Shown here: positions 1-7,426 of the stretch, piece by piece
Numbering within the stretch: position 1 is the first letter of the stretch
How the letters are laid out: each line of letters starts with the position of its first letter
Assembly: GCA_904501735.1 (NCBI GenBank)
Contig: CAJGBY010000023.1
Location: forward strand, 1-24,865
DNA from: an uncultured Muribaculaceae bacterium
GTDB lineage: Bacteria > Bacteroidota > Bacteroidia > Bacteroidales > Muribaculaceae
Direction of reading: 5' to 3'
DNA: 24,865 nucleotides
Notes under the pieces: generated by a model
Seen by the model: only the letters and a program-made list of their open reading frames with translations
What the model was told of the DNA's origin: nothing
Database searches by the model: none
Program-made: the position numbers and the translations under genes

Positions 1-342
1 CTCAGTATTGTCGGCATTGAGGTCGCACCAACGGAAGAACTCAGTGGAGCATTTATGTACGAGGTACATAGCGTTAGCGTCGATAGAGATATGTTTTGCA
101 CCGAGCGAAGCGATAGTAGCCGCTGACGCATTCATGCCCACAAAATGTACCGACACATCGCCGTGATTACGGAACGCCGAGGCGATAGACAGAGCCGTAG
201 CCAACGAGCCACCCAGCGAGTCAATCAGTACCGATACCGATTGCTCGCTATTTTGGGCAAGCACGAAGTCCACATAGTTGCGGTCGAAGTCAGCACCACC
301 GACGAAGCCTTTGAGATGAAGATTGTAGAAAGTGTTATTCAT
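1..342 (-). CDS. ClpP-like (prohead-type) serine protease, 3' end cut by window
   Basis: Translating the minus strand from the ATG at 340-342 gives 114 residues with no stop before the window edge, so the C-terminal part is missing. The fold signature is that of ClpP/S14 proteases: IDSLGGS near residues 40-46 (oxyanion-loop type glycines), GMNASAA with the presumed nucleophile Ser73, and YLVHK with the presumed His96. The Ser-His spacing of 23 is close to that of ClpP. The third catalytic residue would lie beyond the edge. In Bacteroidales mobile elements such proteins are usually annotated as ClpP-related head maturation proteases, which cut the capsid scaffold or prohead. A housekeeping ClpP is unlikely because the N-terminus differs and the neighbours are element genes. 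A promoter-like TATATTTG lies 30-38 bases upstream. The protease family is clear; the capsid role is inferred. Confidence 0.8.
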   Translation of the reverse strand, partial: MNNTFYNLHLKGFVGGADFDRNYVDFVLAQNSEQSVSVLIDSLGGSLATALSIASAFRNHGDVSVHFVGMNASAATIASLGAKHISIDANAMYLVHKCSTEFFRWCDLNADNTE

Positions 343-372
343 AGTATTAGCAGTATCAGAATTATTACAATG

Positions 373-404
373 CAAATATACCACCTTAATAAAAGGGAGT
401 AAAA
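373..404 (-). promoter_or_regulatory. Promoter for ClpP-like protease gene
   Basis: The minus strand carries TATATTTG (380 down to 373), a full match to the Bacteroidetes -7 element TAnnTTTG. Twenty bases further upstream is TTTT (404-401), a 3-of-4 match to the -33 TTTG. Transcription would start near 366, leaving a leader of about 24 bases before the ATG at 342. Confidence 0.5.
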
Positions 405-406
405 GA

Positions 407-850
407 CTAAATTCTGCACGGAATCAATGATTTAAGAGCCGTAAGAGAGATTTCGTAGGAGTAAACGGCAGGATCTCCACCTGGAGTTCCAAACGATTTA
501 CTACATTTAATCACAGGATAAGGATTTTCCCTTGCTCCGATTAGATAGGAATCATTGTTTGTATCAACCACGATGAACGCAAGTTTGAAGTAAGTTGGTA
601 ACTCATCAGTTGTATTAAATTTAAGCGTAGTCTTTTGTGAGCGTCCATTATTATTATATTCAGATACTGCTTCACAAGTGGCATTACCACATAGCGAGAT
701 AGAATTGATATGACAGAACACACCGATAGGAATACCGGCAATAGACTTGAAAGCAACATTTGGTTGCAAATATTCGGGGTCAACAAAACCTATGGATTTG
801 ACACCCGGTAGGGATTGGTGGGAAATCATCGCATTCATCATAATCATCAT
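407..850 (-). CDS. Unknown small element protein (147 aa)
   Basis: I do not recognise the function. The 147-residue product has no membrane segment, signal peptide or obvious catalytic motif. It looks like a small globular mixed alpha/beta protein with scattered Cys residues and a Gly/Pro turn (FGTPGGDP near residue 120). It lies between two element genes in the same direction. Its ATG is 13 bases past the stop of the upstream gene, so the two are probably co-transcribed. The N-terminus has several in-frame Met codons (residues 1, 2, 4, 5 and 8), so the exact start is uncertain. Its place beside a prohead-type protease suggests a phage-derived gene of unknown role. A short frame inside it (541-786) is a shadow. 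Confidence 0.6.
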   Translation of the reverse strand: MMIMMNAMISHQSLPGVKSIGFVDPEYLQPNVAFKSIAGIPIGVFCHINSISLCGNATCEAVSEYNNNGRSQKTTLKFNTTDELPTYFKLAFIVVDTNNDSYLIGARENPYPVIKCSKSFGTPGGDPAVYSYEISLTALKSLIPCRI

Positions 851-863
851 TGGTCATCATTCG

Positions 864-1355
864 TTATTTTTTATCGTCCAAGTCGGAACGATTTTTTCGA
901 TTTTTTTTGTTTAAGTAAACTCTTCGTTTGCGTTGGTATATCTTGGCAATAGTATTCCAGTTTGTTTCATTCAGTTCAATGCCGTGATTTTCCATCCACG
1001 CATAAATCAATTCTTGTTGTTCCTTGCCTATATGACCGAAATCGTGAAGGTCATTCCAAAGAGCTAAAACGAAGCGATTGCTTATGCACTTACGCAAAGC
1101 CACAATTGCGTGTTTAGGTAAGTGATTATAAGTTCGGACATCGTATTGTTTGAAAGTAGGAATATTTATTGCTACAGCCCAATCGGAATGTTCTTCAGTG
1201 TAGTAATCTTTAGGAGGTTTGGTAAGGAAAGTATAAAGGATTTTGCTTTCCACCGATCCTTTAATAAGATTGACTGGAGAAGCACCACCTTGCTCATGAA
1301 TAAACCACTGAGCGAGGTACGGTTCAAGTTCGACATAAACACAAAAGTTACTCAT
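864..1355 (-). CDS. Unknown element protein with basic C-terminus (163 aa)
   Basis: No family is recognised. From the preferred start the product begins MSNFCVYVELEPYL and ends in a very basic stretch (roughly the last 25 residues, rich in Lys and Arg), which suggests nucleic-acid contact. An upstream in-frame ATG at 1364 would add three residues. I chose 1355 because a perfect -7 element (TAAATTTG, 1385-1378) would start transcription near 1371, leaving 16 bases for the later start and only about 7 for the earlier one. The gene is followed almost at once by the 147-residue gene and preceded by the ardA terminator, so it probably begins a new transcript. It could be a structural or regulatory phage protein; the sequence does not decide. 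Confidence 0.6.
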   Translation of the reverse strand: MSNFCVYVELEPYLAQWFIHEQGGASPVNLIKGSVESKILYTFLTKPPKDYYTEEHSDWAVAINIPTFKQYDVRTYNHLPKHAIVALRKCISNRFVLALWNDLHDFGHIGKEQQELIYAWMENHGIELNETNWNTIAKIYQRKRRVYLNKKNRKNRSDLDDKK

Positions 1356-1377
1356 ATATAGCACAGATTTTATTTTA

Positions 1378-1385
1378 CAAATTTA
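1378..1385 (-). promoter_or_regulatory. -7 promoter element (TAAATTTG) for the 163-aa gene
   Basis: This is a full match to TAnnTTTG on the minus strand, about 22 bases upstream of the ATG at 1355. No TTTG is present at the usual distance upstream, so only half the promoter is supported. It lies just downstream of the ardA terminator, consistent with a new transcription unit. Confidence 0.4.
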
Positions 1386-1440
1386 CTGATATTAGTTTGC
1401 TAATAATTTGTAGATGTTGCTATAAATGAATGTGTTACAC

Positions 1441-1469
1441 AAAATAAAGGCTTCCGAATTGGAAGCCTT
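1441..1469 (-). terminator. Intrinsic terminator after ardA
   Basis: A perfect 9-bp stem (1447-1455 with 1461-1469, AAGGCTTCC/GGAAGCCTT) with a 5-base loop is followed on the minus strand by a T-rich run (TTTATTTT). It begins 22 bases after the ardA stop codon. Confidence 0.85.
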
Positions 1470-1491
1470 AGTGAAGTGAAAATATGAAGAT

Positions 1492-2082
1492 TTATCTTCT
1501 GAAAACATAGCCATTATCGAAGAAGTAATCACACATAAACAAATCGCGAGCGAATTTTTCGTAATCGAAGTAAAACGACAAATTACCCATTGTCTGTTCG
1601 ATGTCATAACATTCATCAATGATATGGTACGCAAAATCCTCTTCGCTATCAAATTCGCCTTGATAAGCGTCCTCAAACTTGTCAAGTTCGTCAACGCTAA
1701 AGCAAGATAGGAAAGCGTCAACGGCATCGCGGTCAGCGAAACTTGCGTACTTGATGATAGTATCGAAATCATCTTCATCGAAACAACTTTCCGAATACAA
1801 CTCACGAGGGAAATTCTCGTAATCTTGGAACATCAATTCAGGGTCATCTTCATCAGCATGCAAATTGCAACAGAACTCGATGAACTCATCGTATTCATCA
1901 AATGTAGTCAAATCAATCCACATACCCTCAATAGAGCCATTGTTATACTTACCATAAGTGCCACAATATAAAGCAGGATTGTTGCTATTGAAGTCATACT
2001 TGTGATAAGCGATTTCTTCCTCAGAAGGAAACGAGCGACGAGAAACTTCATTCTCTAAAACCGATTGTGTTATAGTACACAT
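1492..2082 (-). CDS. ardA: ArdA-family antirestriction protein
   Basis: ArdA proteins are elongated DNA mimics that occupy type I restriction-modification enzymes and so protect incoming mobile DNA. The 196-residue product is strongly acidic: I count about 49 Asp/Glu against about 12 Lys/Arg. It carries the family pattern: CGTYGKYNNGSIEGMWIDL near residues 40-58, DPELMFQDYE near 80-90, and the antirestriction region AYQGEFDSEEDFAYHIIDE near 139-157. Length is in the family's usual range with a short N-terminal extension. It lies downstream of a large foldable non-coding element (2113-2293) and ends at a strong terminator, so it may be a single-gene transcript. In conjugative plasmids ardA often sits in the first-entering region; here the neighbours look phage-like. 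Family assignment is confident; activity is inferred. Confidence 0.93.
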   Translation of the reverse strand: MCTITQSVLENEVSRRSFPSEEEIAYHKYDFNSNNPALYCGTYGKYNNGSIEGMWIDLTTFDEYDEFIEFCCNLHADEDDPELMFQDYENFPRELYSESCFDEDDFDTIIKYASFADRDAVDAFLSCFSVDELDKFEDAYQGEFDSEEDFAYHIIDECYDIEQTMGNLSFYFDYEKFARDLFMCDYFFDNGYVFRR

Positions 2083-2112
2083 AAGCGTATAGAATTAAAT
2101 GATTAAACACTA

Positions 2113-2293
2113 TACTCCGTATAGGAGCGACTTTTACACTGCTCACAAAGTACCGACACACAACATTAGGCAAGGTTCGGAGCATAAATACTACCCGAAA
2201 GGAGTGGAGATTTCTGTTCAGACACTTGTTGCTTGACCTTGCTGTTGCAAGTATCGGTAATAACTTTGCGGCGTAAAAGTGCTCGACGGAGTA
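2113..2293 (-). other. Long imperfect hairpin element (structured RNA or ssDNA promoter) upstream of ardA
   Basis: The two halves of this stretch pair in strict nested order: 2113-2120 with 2286-2293 (8 bp), 2125-2128 with 2281-2284 (4), 2130-2137 with 2273-2280 (8), 2146-2150 with 2264-2268 (5), 2151-2159 with 2251-2259 (9, with one G-U if transcribed from the minus strand), 2162-2165 with 2243-2246 (4) and 2170-2176 with 2236-2242 (7). That is about 45 base pairs in 181 bases, interrupted by small bulges. The apical 59 bases hold a possible small hairpin. The element ends about 30 bases before the ardA ATG, and no open frame crosses it. It is either a structured RNA or leader, or a DNA hairpin acting as a single-strand promoter; see findings. 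Confidence 0.75.
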
Positions 2294-2666
2294 TTGTTTA
2301 TTTAATTCAGCATATGGGTGCTATAATCGGTAAGAGAGAAATATTAGCTCAATTCTTCAAAAAAAAGAAAAAAATCGCCAAAAGTGGGACATAAATGCGT
2401 GCAACAACTGCAACATTTGCAACATTTTTGTAAGTCAATGGTAATGAGGGTGTTAATGAAATTGGTTTTGACAACATTATACTATATTTGTTGTAATTTG
2501 TTGTAGAAGATTTCTAATAATTGATAAATGTTGCGAGGTGTTGTATTCGTACAACAGAAAGTTGCGTTGTAAGATGTTTATAATCAGTGATGTAGCAATG
2601 TTGTCGTATGTTGCATTGAAAATCGGCTTTTGAGAACGCAAGTTCGCTTTTTTTAGGCGAAATAGA
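2294..2666. other. TGTTG/CAACA-rich non-coding block, origin-like
   Basis: No gene is supported here. Between 2401 and 2614 the words GCAACA/TGTTGC and TTGTTGTA recur many times. There are three 9-base tandem units starting with GCAACA at 2401, 2410 and 2419, two TTTGTTGTA units 10 bases apart near 2488 and 2498, and further copies near 2529, 2537, 2561, 2599 and 2609. Iterated short words in an AT-rich block directly downstream of a primase-helicase gene fit a phage or plasmid replication origin, but no initiator site has been matched. Confidence 0.35.
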
Positions 2667-2693
2667 AGAGGATACCCGAAACGAGTACCCTCT
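2667..2693 (-). terminator. Stem-loop after the primase-helicase gene
   Basis: A 12-bp stem (2667-2678 with 2682-2693) with a 3-base loop lies about 18 bases past the primase-helicase stop codon. Two pairs are G-U only in minus-strand RNA and would be A-C mismatches in plus-strand RNA, so the hairpin acts in the leftward transcript. No strong T-run follows directly, so it may be a weak terminator or an RNA-stabilising 3' hairpin. Confidence 0.55.
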
Positions 2694-2710
2694 GTATAGA
2701 GAAATGAATG

Positions 2711-5700
2711 TTAGAACGGCAATTCAGGTTCATTACATTGTCGATTATCGCAATTTGTTTGTGATTCTTCAGGCTCATCGTTGATGTCTGTAGTTTCCAC
2801 TTCAAGGCTCAATTCGTAAAGCTCTTTCAGCGTGGAATAGTCAAAGCATAGAGCCGGTTCAGTGCAAGTAGTCTCCTTAACCTTACCGTCCACCATAGTT
2901 ACTTGATTTAAGCCATTGGCAGAAATCTGCTTAAAACGCACGGAGCGTTTAGTGCCGAGATAGCCCTTGCTATTCTCCAAGTAGTAAAGGAGCGACGCTT
3001 CGGGAATGGTAACATCGCCGGCAGAGCGACCTTGTTTTTTGTATAGCATAAAGATACGACTCTTGCGAAGCAGAAGAATAGGAGTCAAATTCTTAAATTC
3101 AACCGAACCTTTAGGCTTATCAAACGACATTTTGGAGTACGACTTAACCTTATAATCGGCGTCGTTATAGATAAGACCGTCAGATTTAAGATAGTTAAGA
3201 ATATTCCAGAACTGAGCAATATCATTATTGCGTTTGCACTTCTCGTTTTGATTGAGCATAAAACTAACGACAGATTCAAAAAGTTTTTCATACGAGAAAG
3301 GCACATTCACAACATTTTTAAGCGTGCGAAAAGCAGCAAGAGGAATAACCCAGTTCATAAGATTGCGTGTTTCAATCATTTTACCCTCAGTTTTATTTTG
3401 CAATTCCTTTGTAGCCTCGCGATAGTTCTGCGAAAACTCCAAGCAGAACTTCTCACGGAAGCGAAGCAATTCCAATGTGATATGTGTACAGCCTTTTTGA
3501 CGAATCTCTTTGAGCTTGTCAAAGCGAAGCTGTTGCTGTTTAGAGAACTCGCAATTATTGAACTCAAGAAAAAGCATACGCGAGAAAAGCGCGACATCAG
3601 CGGTCGCCATTTCTTGACCACTCACGATAACGCCACTATCTACCTGTGTCGTTTCCTTTTTCTTGTCGTTATCCATATTCATTTTGGTGCGACCAGTACC
3701 GTCCCAAAGACCTTTTAGAAACTCACGCTTACGCAAATCAATGTCGTTCTTGAACTCGTCAAGGTGAACAAGAGCATTAGCAGTTTGTTCAACCACCGAT
3801 GCAAGAGCTGCAATAGTAGAGTTTTCTATATTTGGAGCTTCATTCTTTGCCACGAAAAACGACATCAAGCAGTGTCCCAACTCTGATTTTCCTGTTCCTT
3901 TCGGGCCAAAGAGATTCAGCATAGGAAAATGCTGAGTTTGCTTGTAGATGACATCACGGAAAAGTGATGCAAGGTAGTAACAGATACCAATCATGCCATT
4001 ATCGCCGAAAACAGAGACGATATGATTGCAAAAATCATAGAACGAAATGCCATTCAGCGATTGATGAATGAACTTGCGTTCCCAACGATATAGTTTAGGC
4101 GAATTGCTCCAAATAGAGCTGAAAGCAGGAAGATAGTAGTTCTCGCCGTTAGGCAGACGAACCACACCATTTTCATCTACCGGGTACCATTCATCATTAT
4201 AGAAGATACCATTGCCAAAAGCAAAAAAGCCATTGTCGTTATTGCCCAGTTGGGTAATCTCAACGGCTGTATCAGTGTTCTCGTAGAGATATTCTTTCAA
4301 ACGAGTCAAGTTCGTTTCATTAGTTTTCCAAAGGAAATTGCCACGCCCCTCGACGATATGCTTAAATTTGGCAAGCGACACCAATTCCTCTTGCTTAAAC
4401 TCAATCAGCTCAGTGCGACCTTTGTAGTTAATAGCACGGAAAATGCGTTTTGGATTGATAGCGTCCTTGATGTGTAGCATAGGTTCAAGAATGAAGTTAC
4501 TCCAAGGCACTTCATCACCATCTTTGCTTATAGAATAGTAACGATTGGCATCTACGAAAAAGCCGTATTTTGCATAAGAATCACGGTCGAGAGTCTTTGC
4601 ATTAGACTGCTTGTCATTTTCCTGGTTTGCCTTGCAAGCTTCCTTGATAGCAGTTTTCCAAAGGCTTTTTTGTCCGAACATAGAGCCAAGTTCGTCAATA
4701 AGCATTTCTTCCTTTACAGGATTGTTATAGAGAGCAACGAGTTGTGCTATTTCTTGCACGATCTCGGTGCGTTTGTTTACCGGGAGCGACTTTGAGTAGC
4801 ACAAAGAAGCATACCAAATAACAAAATCCTTTTCAGGGGCAGAACGGAAATCATTGATGTCCTTAAAATAGGTGTCGGGGTCTTGTTTAGAGCCGTCTTC
4901 AGCCAAAGGAATGTTAATGACTGATACAGATAAACCTTTTTTAATGGCCTCTTTTCCGTTCTTGATAACGAACATATATCCTGCACCAAGTGTAGCACCG
5001 TCTTTGGGTTGGTCTGCGTCAGGGATAAAGCAGACGTTAGAAACGAACTTTTTCAGTACATCAAACTGAAAATCGCTCCAAGAGCCACCCAAAGAAGCGA
5101 CCGTATTCAGCACGCCGATAGAGTGCATACGCAAAGCGTCGGGAGCACCTTCTACGAGATACATCTTATCTTCTTTTTGGGCTTGACGCAAAGCTGAGTC
5201 AATCCCGAAAAGAATTTCAGACTTATGGAAGATAGCAGACTCGGCAGAGTTAAGATATTTAGGAGTGTTAGAGTTGTTAGTTAGGTCACGAGCCGTAAAG
5301 CCGATGACACGATTAAAACGGTCACGAATAGGGATAACCAAGCGACCACGAAAGAAATCATAGTAGCTGTTATTCTTCTCCGACATCTTTATAAGAGCAA
5401 TCTCAGCAAGCACATCAATAGAAACACCTTTACTACGAGCATAAGAGAAAAGAGCATTGCGAGAAATCGGAGCATAGCCAATACCGGATTCCTTAACGAA
5501 ATTCTTTCCCCAACGCCCATGAGCATAGAGGCGAGCCTTTTCAGCCTCTTCGTAATCTTCGTAAAGGGATTTGGTATAAAAGTCGTTAGCGACAACCATT
5601 GCAGCAAAGAAAGCATCACGCTTGCGAGCCTTGTTTTCTTCTTCGGGGGAGGAGTATTCTTGCTCTACATAATGAATACCGTGATTATCTGCAATAATCT

Positions 5701-5950
5701 TAACGGCTTCAGGATAAGAGCAACATTCTTTTTTCATAACGAAAGCGATAGCATCGCCACCTTCTTGACAAGCCCCATAGCAGAACCAGGTGTTCTTAGA
5801 GGGATTGACCTTAAAAGAAGGTGTTTTCTCGTTATGAAACGGACAACAACATTCATAGTAGCGACCTTTGCGTTTTAGGGCAACATAGCCACCGATTACA
5901 GTGGCTATGTCGAGGTCGTGGATTTGTATTTTAACACTTTCGGGAATCAT
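2711..5950 (-). CDS. Primase-helicase fusion (CHC2 zinc finger, TOPRIM, P-loop ATPase)
   Basis: This 1079-residue protein is the likely replication protein of the element. The N-terminal CHC2-type zinc finger has Cys36, His39, Cys57 and Cys61 (CPFHNEKTPSF, then CYGAC); the last pair is spaced C-x3-C where DnaG-like primases usually have C-x2-C. A DnaG-like catalytic core follows, with the TOPRIM Glu at EG 267-268 and DAD at 311-313. After a linker, residues about 670-800 form a P-loop ATPase: Walker A GPKGTGKS (682-689), Walker B HLDE (729-732), SGQE (777-780) as a likely sensor 1, and Arg791 as a possible arginine finger. This resembles helicase domains joined to primases in phage and satellite replicases. 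The remaining 280 residues are unassigned. The gene starts 35 bases after the 125-residue gene. Primase plus ATPase is certain; self-contained replication is inferred. Confidence 0.9.
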   Translation of the reverse strand: MIPESVKIQIHDLDIATVIGGYVALKRKGRYYECCCPFHNEKTPSFKVNPSKNTWFCYGACQEGGDAIAFVMKKECCSYPEAVKIIADNHGIHYVEQEYSSPEEENKARKRDAFFAAMVVANDFYTKSLYEDYEEAEKARLYAHGRWGKNFVKESGIGYAPISRNALFSYARSKGVSIDVLAEIALIKMSEKNNSYYDFFRGRLVIPIRDRFNRVIGFTARDLTNNSNTPKYLNSAESAIFHKSEILFGIDSALRQAQKEDKMYLVEGAPDALRMHSIGVLNTVASLGGSWSDFQFDVLKKFVSNVCFIPDADQPKDGATLGAGYMFVIKNGKEAIKKGLSVSVINIPLAEDGSKQDPDTYFKDINDFRSAPEKDFVIWYASLCYSKSLPVNKRTEIVQEIAQLVALYNNPVKEEMLIDELGSMFGQKSLWKTAIKEACKANQENDKQSNAKTLDRDSYAKYGFFVDANRYYSISKDGDEVPWSNFILEPMLHIKDAINPKRIFRAINYKGRTELIEFKQEELVSLAKFKHIVEGRGNFLWKTNETNLTRLKEYLYENTDTAVEITQLGNNDNGFFAFGNGIFYNDEWYPVDENGVVRLPNGENYYLPAFSSIWSNSPKLYRWERKFIHQSLNGISFYDFCNHIVSVFGDNGMIGICYYLASLFRDVIYKQTQHFPMLNLFGPKGTGKSELGHCLMSFFVAKNEAPNIENSTIAALASVVEQTANALVHLDEFKNDIDLRKREFLKGLWDGTGRTKMNMDNDKKKETTQVDSGVIVSGQEMATADVALFSRMLFLEFNNCEFSKQQQLRFDKLKEIRQKGCTHITLELLRFREKFCLEFSQNYREATKELQNKTEGKMIETRNLMNWVIPLAAFRTLKNVVNVPFSYEKLFESVVSFMLNQNEKCKRNNDIAQFWNILNYLKSDGLIYNDADYKVKSYSKMSFDKPKGSVEFKNLTPILLLRKSRIFMLYKKQGRSAGDVTIPEASLLYYLENSKGYLGTKRSVRFKQISANGLNQVTMVDGKVKETTCTEPALCFDYSTLKELYELSLEVETTDINDEPEESQTNCDNRQCNEPELPF

Positions 5951-5985
5951 ACAACAAAGAGATTATGGTGGTATCATAACACAAC

Positions 5986-6363
5986 TTACATTCCGATAGT
6001 AGCTTCAAACATAGTGTAACCGACAATGCTTTCAATGATTTTCTTGGCAAAAGTAGGAATGCGAGAGTAGCCATCTTGCCAGTTATAGAAGTGGCGACGA
6101 GGTACTTTACATTCGTCAACGACCTTAGTGATGAAATATTTGCGGTCAACATAGGGCATTGCGTGAACATAGTCGTAGAGCAATTTCGACTCAATCTCTT
6201 TGATTTGGCGAGTGGTAAACATTTGAGGAGTATTTTGAGGGTTATTAACTGAATGTGATGAATTAGAAGGAATAGAGTTTGGAACTACTGTTGTATCAAC
6301 AACAGACAAAATAGGAGCTACATAAGGTGTAGCCATGGCAGAAGGAGAACTTGTTGGAATCAT
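5986..6363 (-). CDS. Unknown 125-aa element protein translationally coupled to the HTH gene
   Basis: No family is recognised. The first 48 residues are rich in Ser, Pro, Asn and Thr and look disordered. Residues 50-125 look helical, with a stretch RRHFYNWQDGY near 88-98 that could be a DNA-contacting turn. Its ATG overlaps the stop of the upstream HTH gene in an ATGA (6360-6363), which points to coupled translation. It lies between a DNA-binding gene and the primase, so an accessory replication or regulatory role is plausible but unproven. Confidence 0.65.
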   Translation of the reverse strand: MIPTSSPSAMATPYVAPILSVVDTTVVPNSIPSNSSHSVNNPQNTPQMFTTRQIKEIESKLLYDYVHAMPYVDRKYFITKVVDECKVPRRHFYNWQDGYSRIPTFAKKIIESIVGYTMFEATIGM

Positions 6364-6623
6364 AAAGACATCAATTTTAATATTTCTAAATAAGAGATTT
6401 TGTATGCTCTGGCGTTTTGAGAACGCTGAGCCTTCAAGTTTCCGGCGCGAATTTCCTGACGCACGGTATATTCCGATACACCAAGAAGATTTGCAGCCTC
6501 GCGTACAGTAATCAATCGGTCTTCCTTACGGTTGCCCTCTTGAATCAGCTTTCTAAGGTTGTCAATTTTGGTTGACAACTTCTTAATTTCTTTGAGGATA
6601 TTGTTATTTACGGGAGTTTCCAT
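6360..6623 (-). CDS. Excisionase-family / MerR-like HTH protein (87 aa)
   Basis: Residues 38-82 form a typical HTH_17/excisionase domain: LITVREAANLLGVSEYTVRQEI followed by a basic turn and AYKISYLE. Residues 8-30 are a heptad-like helix that may dimerise. Proteins of this type act as recombination directionality factors (Xis) or as early-gene regulators in phages and satellites (AlpA-like). It is the first leftward gene from the control region and faces the rightward repressor gene, the usual place for a lysogeny-switch gene. It is coupled to the 125-residue gene by an ATGA overlap. Whether it directs excision, transcription or both cannot be read from the sequence. Confidence 0.8.
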   Translation of the reverse strand: METPVNNNILKEIKKLSTKIDNLRKLIQEGNRKEDRLITVREAANLLGVSEYTVRQEIRAGNLKAQRSQNARAYKISYLEILKLMSL

Positions 6624-6856
6624 AGGTGTTTAGCAATTATTAGTATGAAATATAAACTTTTTCGCTAAAATGTTTGTTGGTTAGAAGTAAAGTTCTTATC
6701 TTTGCTACCGCAAAACCTAAACAATACTAAACATTGGTTAGCAAAACAATGGCAAAGTTAACACAAGAATAAAAACAAAGCAAACAAAATATAAACAATA
6801 TTCGAGAATGTTTACATTTTTAGCAAACCTATCTCGGATATGCAAAAAAGAGAAAT
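6624..6856. promoter_or_regulatory. Divergent control region between repressor and HTH gene
   Basis: This 233-base AT-rich stretch separates the divergent regulators. It holds a rightward promoter (6673-6704) and copies of TTTAGCA/TGCTAAA at 6629-6635 and 6819-6825, with near-copies CGCTAAA (6663-6669) and GTTAGCA (6736-6742). These are candidate operators. The same 7-base word recurs upstream of the integrase. A 7-codon frame (ATG at 6749, MAKLTQE then stop) lies in the repressor leader. Confidence 0.6.
6673..6704 (+). promoter_or_regulatory. Promoter for the HTH repressor gene
   Basis: TTTG (6673-6676), exactly 20 bases, then TATCTTTG (6697-6704) is a full match to the Bacteroidetes TTTG-N20-TAnnTTTG promoter on the plus strand. 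Transcription would start near 6711, giving an unusually long leader of about 146 bases before the repressor ATG at 6857. Confidence 0.7.
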
Positions 6857-7333
6857 ATGGCTAAAGAAGAAGTGGCACGCGTGAGAAGTGTTGTGGATTG
6901 GTTAATTTCCAACCGCGTTGCCAAATCGCAGAAGGGTATCGCCCAGTTAATGGGATATAACCATTGCGTTTTATCCCAAGTGTTAAACGGCAAAACTCCA
7001 GTTGCAGAGAAGTTCGTTAGGACATTAAGCGGCTTAGATGAAAGGATTAATGCCGAATGGGTGCTTACGGGAGTAGGCGAAATGATAAATAAGCCTGAAA
7101 CTCCATCTGAAGATAAAATTGAATTACCAAAAGTATTATCATTGTCGGCCTTGACAAATCTTGCAGAGAAAAGAATTGATTCGAGCGAAATAGTGAAAAC
7201 CATTTTTGAAATGTTTAGCGAGCAATTAGCCGAAATTGAGTCCTTGCGTTCAGAAGTAGATAAGTTACGCAACGAGAATGAGATTTTGAGGACACATTAT
7301 GTATCTGCTGGATTGACTTCCAATTTTTATTAA
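6857..7333 (+). CDS. Phage-type HTH repressor with C-terminal coiled coil (158 aa)
   Basis: Residues about 10-75 form a lambda-repressor-like HTH (QKGIAQLMGYNHCVLSQVLNG near 25-45), followed by NAEWVLTGVGEM (65-76), a sequence typical of Bacteroidetes phage and element regulators. Residues about 110-148 are a heptad-rich helix (ESLRSEVDKLRNENEIL), probably for oligomerisation. There is no peptidase or metallopeptidase domain, so induction by self-cleavage is not indicated. It is the only rightward gene in the element and lies between the leftward early genes and the leftward integrase, as expected for a lysogeny or maintenance repressor. It is driven by a consensus promoter and ends in a terminator shared with the integrase. 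Confidence 0.8.
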   Translation: MAKEEVARVRSVVDWLISNRVAKSQKGIAQLMGYNHCVLSQVLNGKTPVAEKFVRTLSGLDERINAEWVLTGVGEMINKPETPSEDKIELPKVLSLSALTNLAEKRIDSSEIVKTIFEMFSEQLAEIESLRSEVDKLRNENEILRTHYVSAGLTSNFY

Positions 7334-7374
7334 ACAACCTTATTGACACTCCAGGTCACGATGACTATAAAAGC

Positions 7375-7405
7375 AAAAGGATAGCTCAAGCGGCTATCCT
7401 TTTTT
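7375..7405. terminator. Bidirectional terminator between repressor and integrase
   Basis: An 11-bp perfect stem (7375-7385 with 7393-7403) and 7-base loop has a T-run on the right and an A-run on the left, so it can stop transcription both ways. The two genes converge here: the repressor stop is at 7333 and the integrase stop at 7427. Confidence 0.85.
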
Positions 7406-7426
7406 GCCTCTATGTGACGCGAATGT

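Noticed and set aside
1392..1805. 137-residue leftward frame overlapping ardA and its terminator
   Set aside because: It is in a different frame of ardA, runs through the terminator hairpin, and has a low-complexity Ser/Leu/Ile composition.
3248..3718. 156-residue rightward frame opposite the primase-helicase
   Set aside because: Antisense to a gene with clear domains; the translation shows no motif and is explained by codon bias of the real gene.
5519..5878. 119-residue rightward frame with hydrophobic stretches
   Set aside because: Antisense shadow of the CHC2/primase N-terminal coding region.
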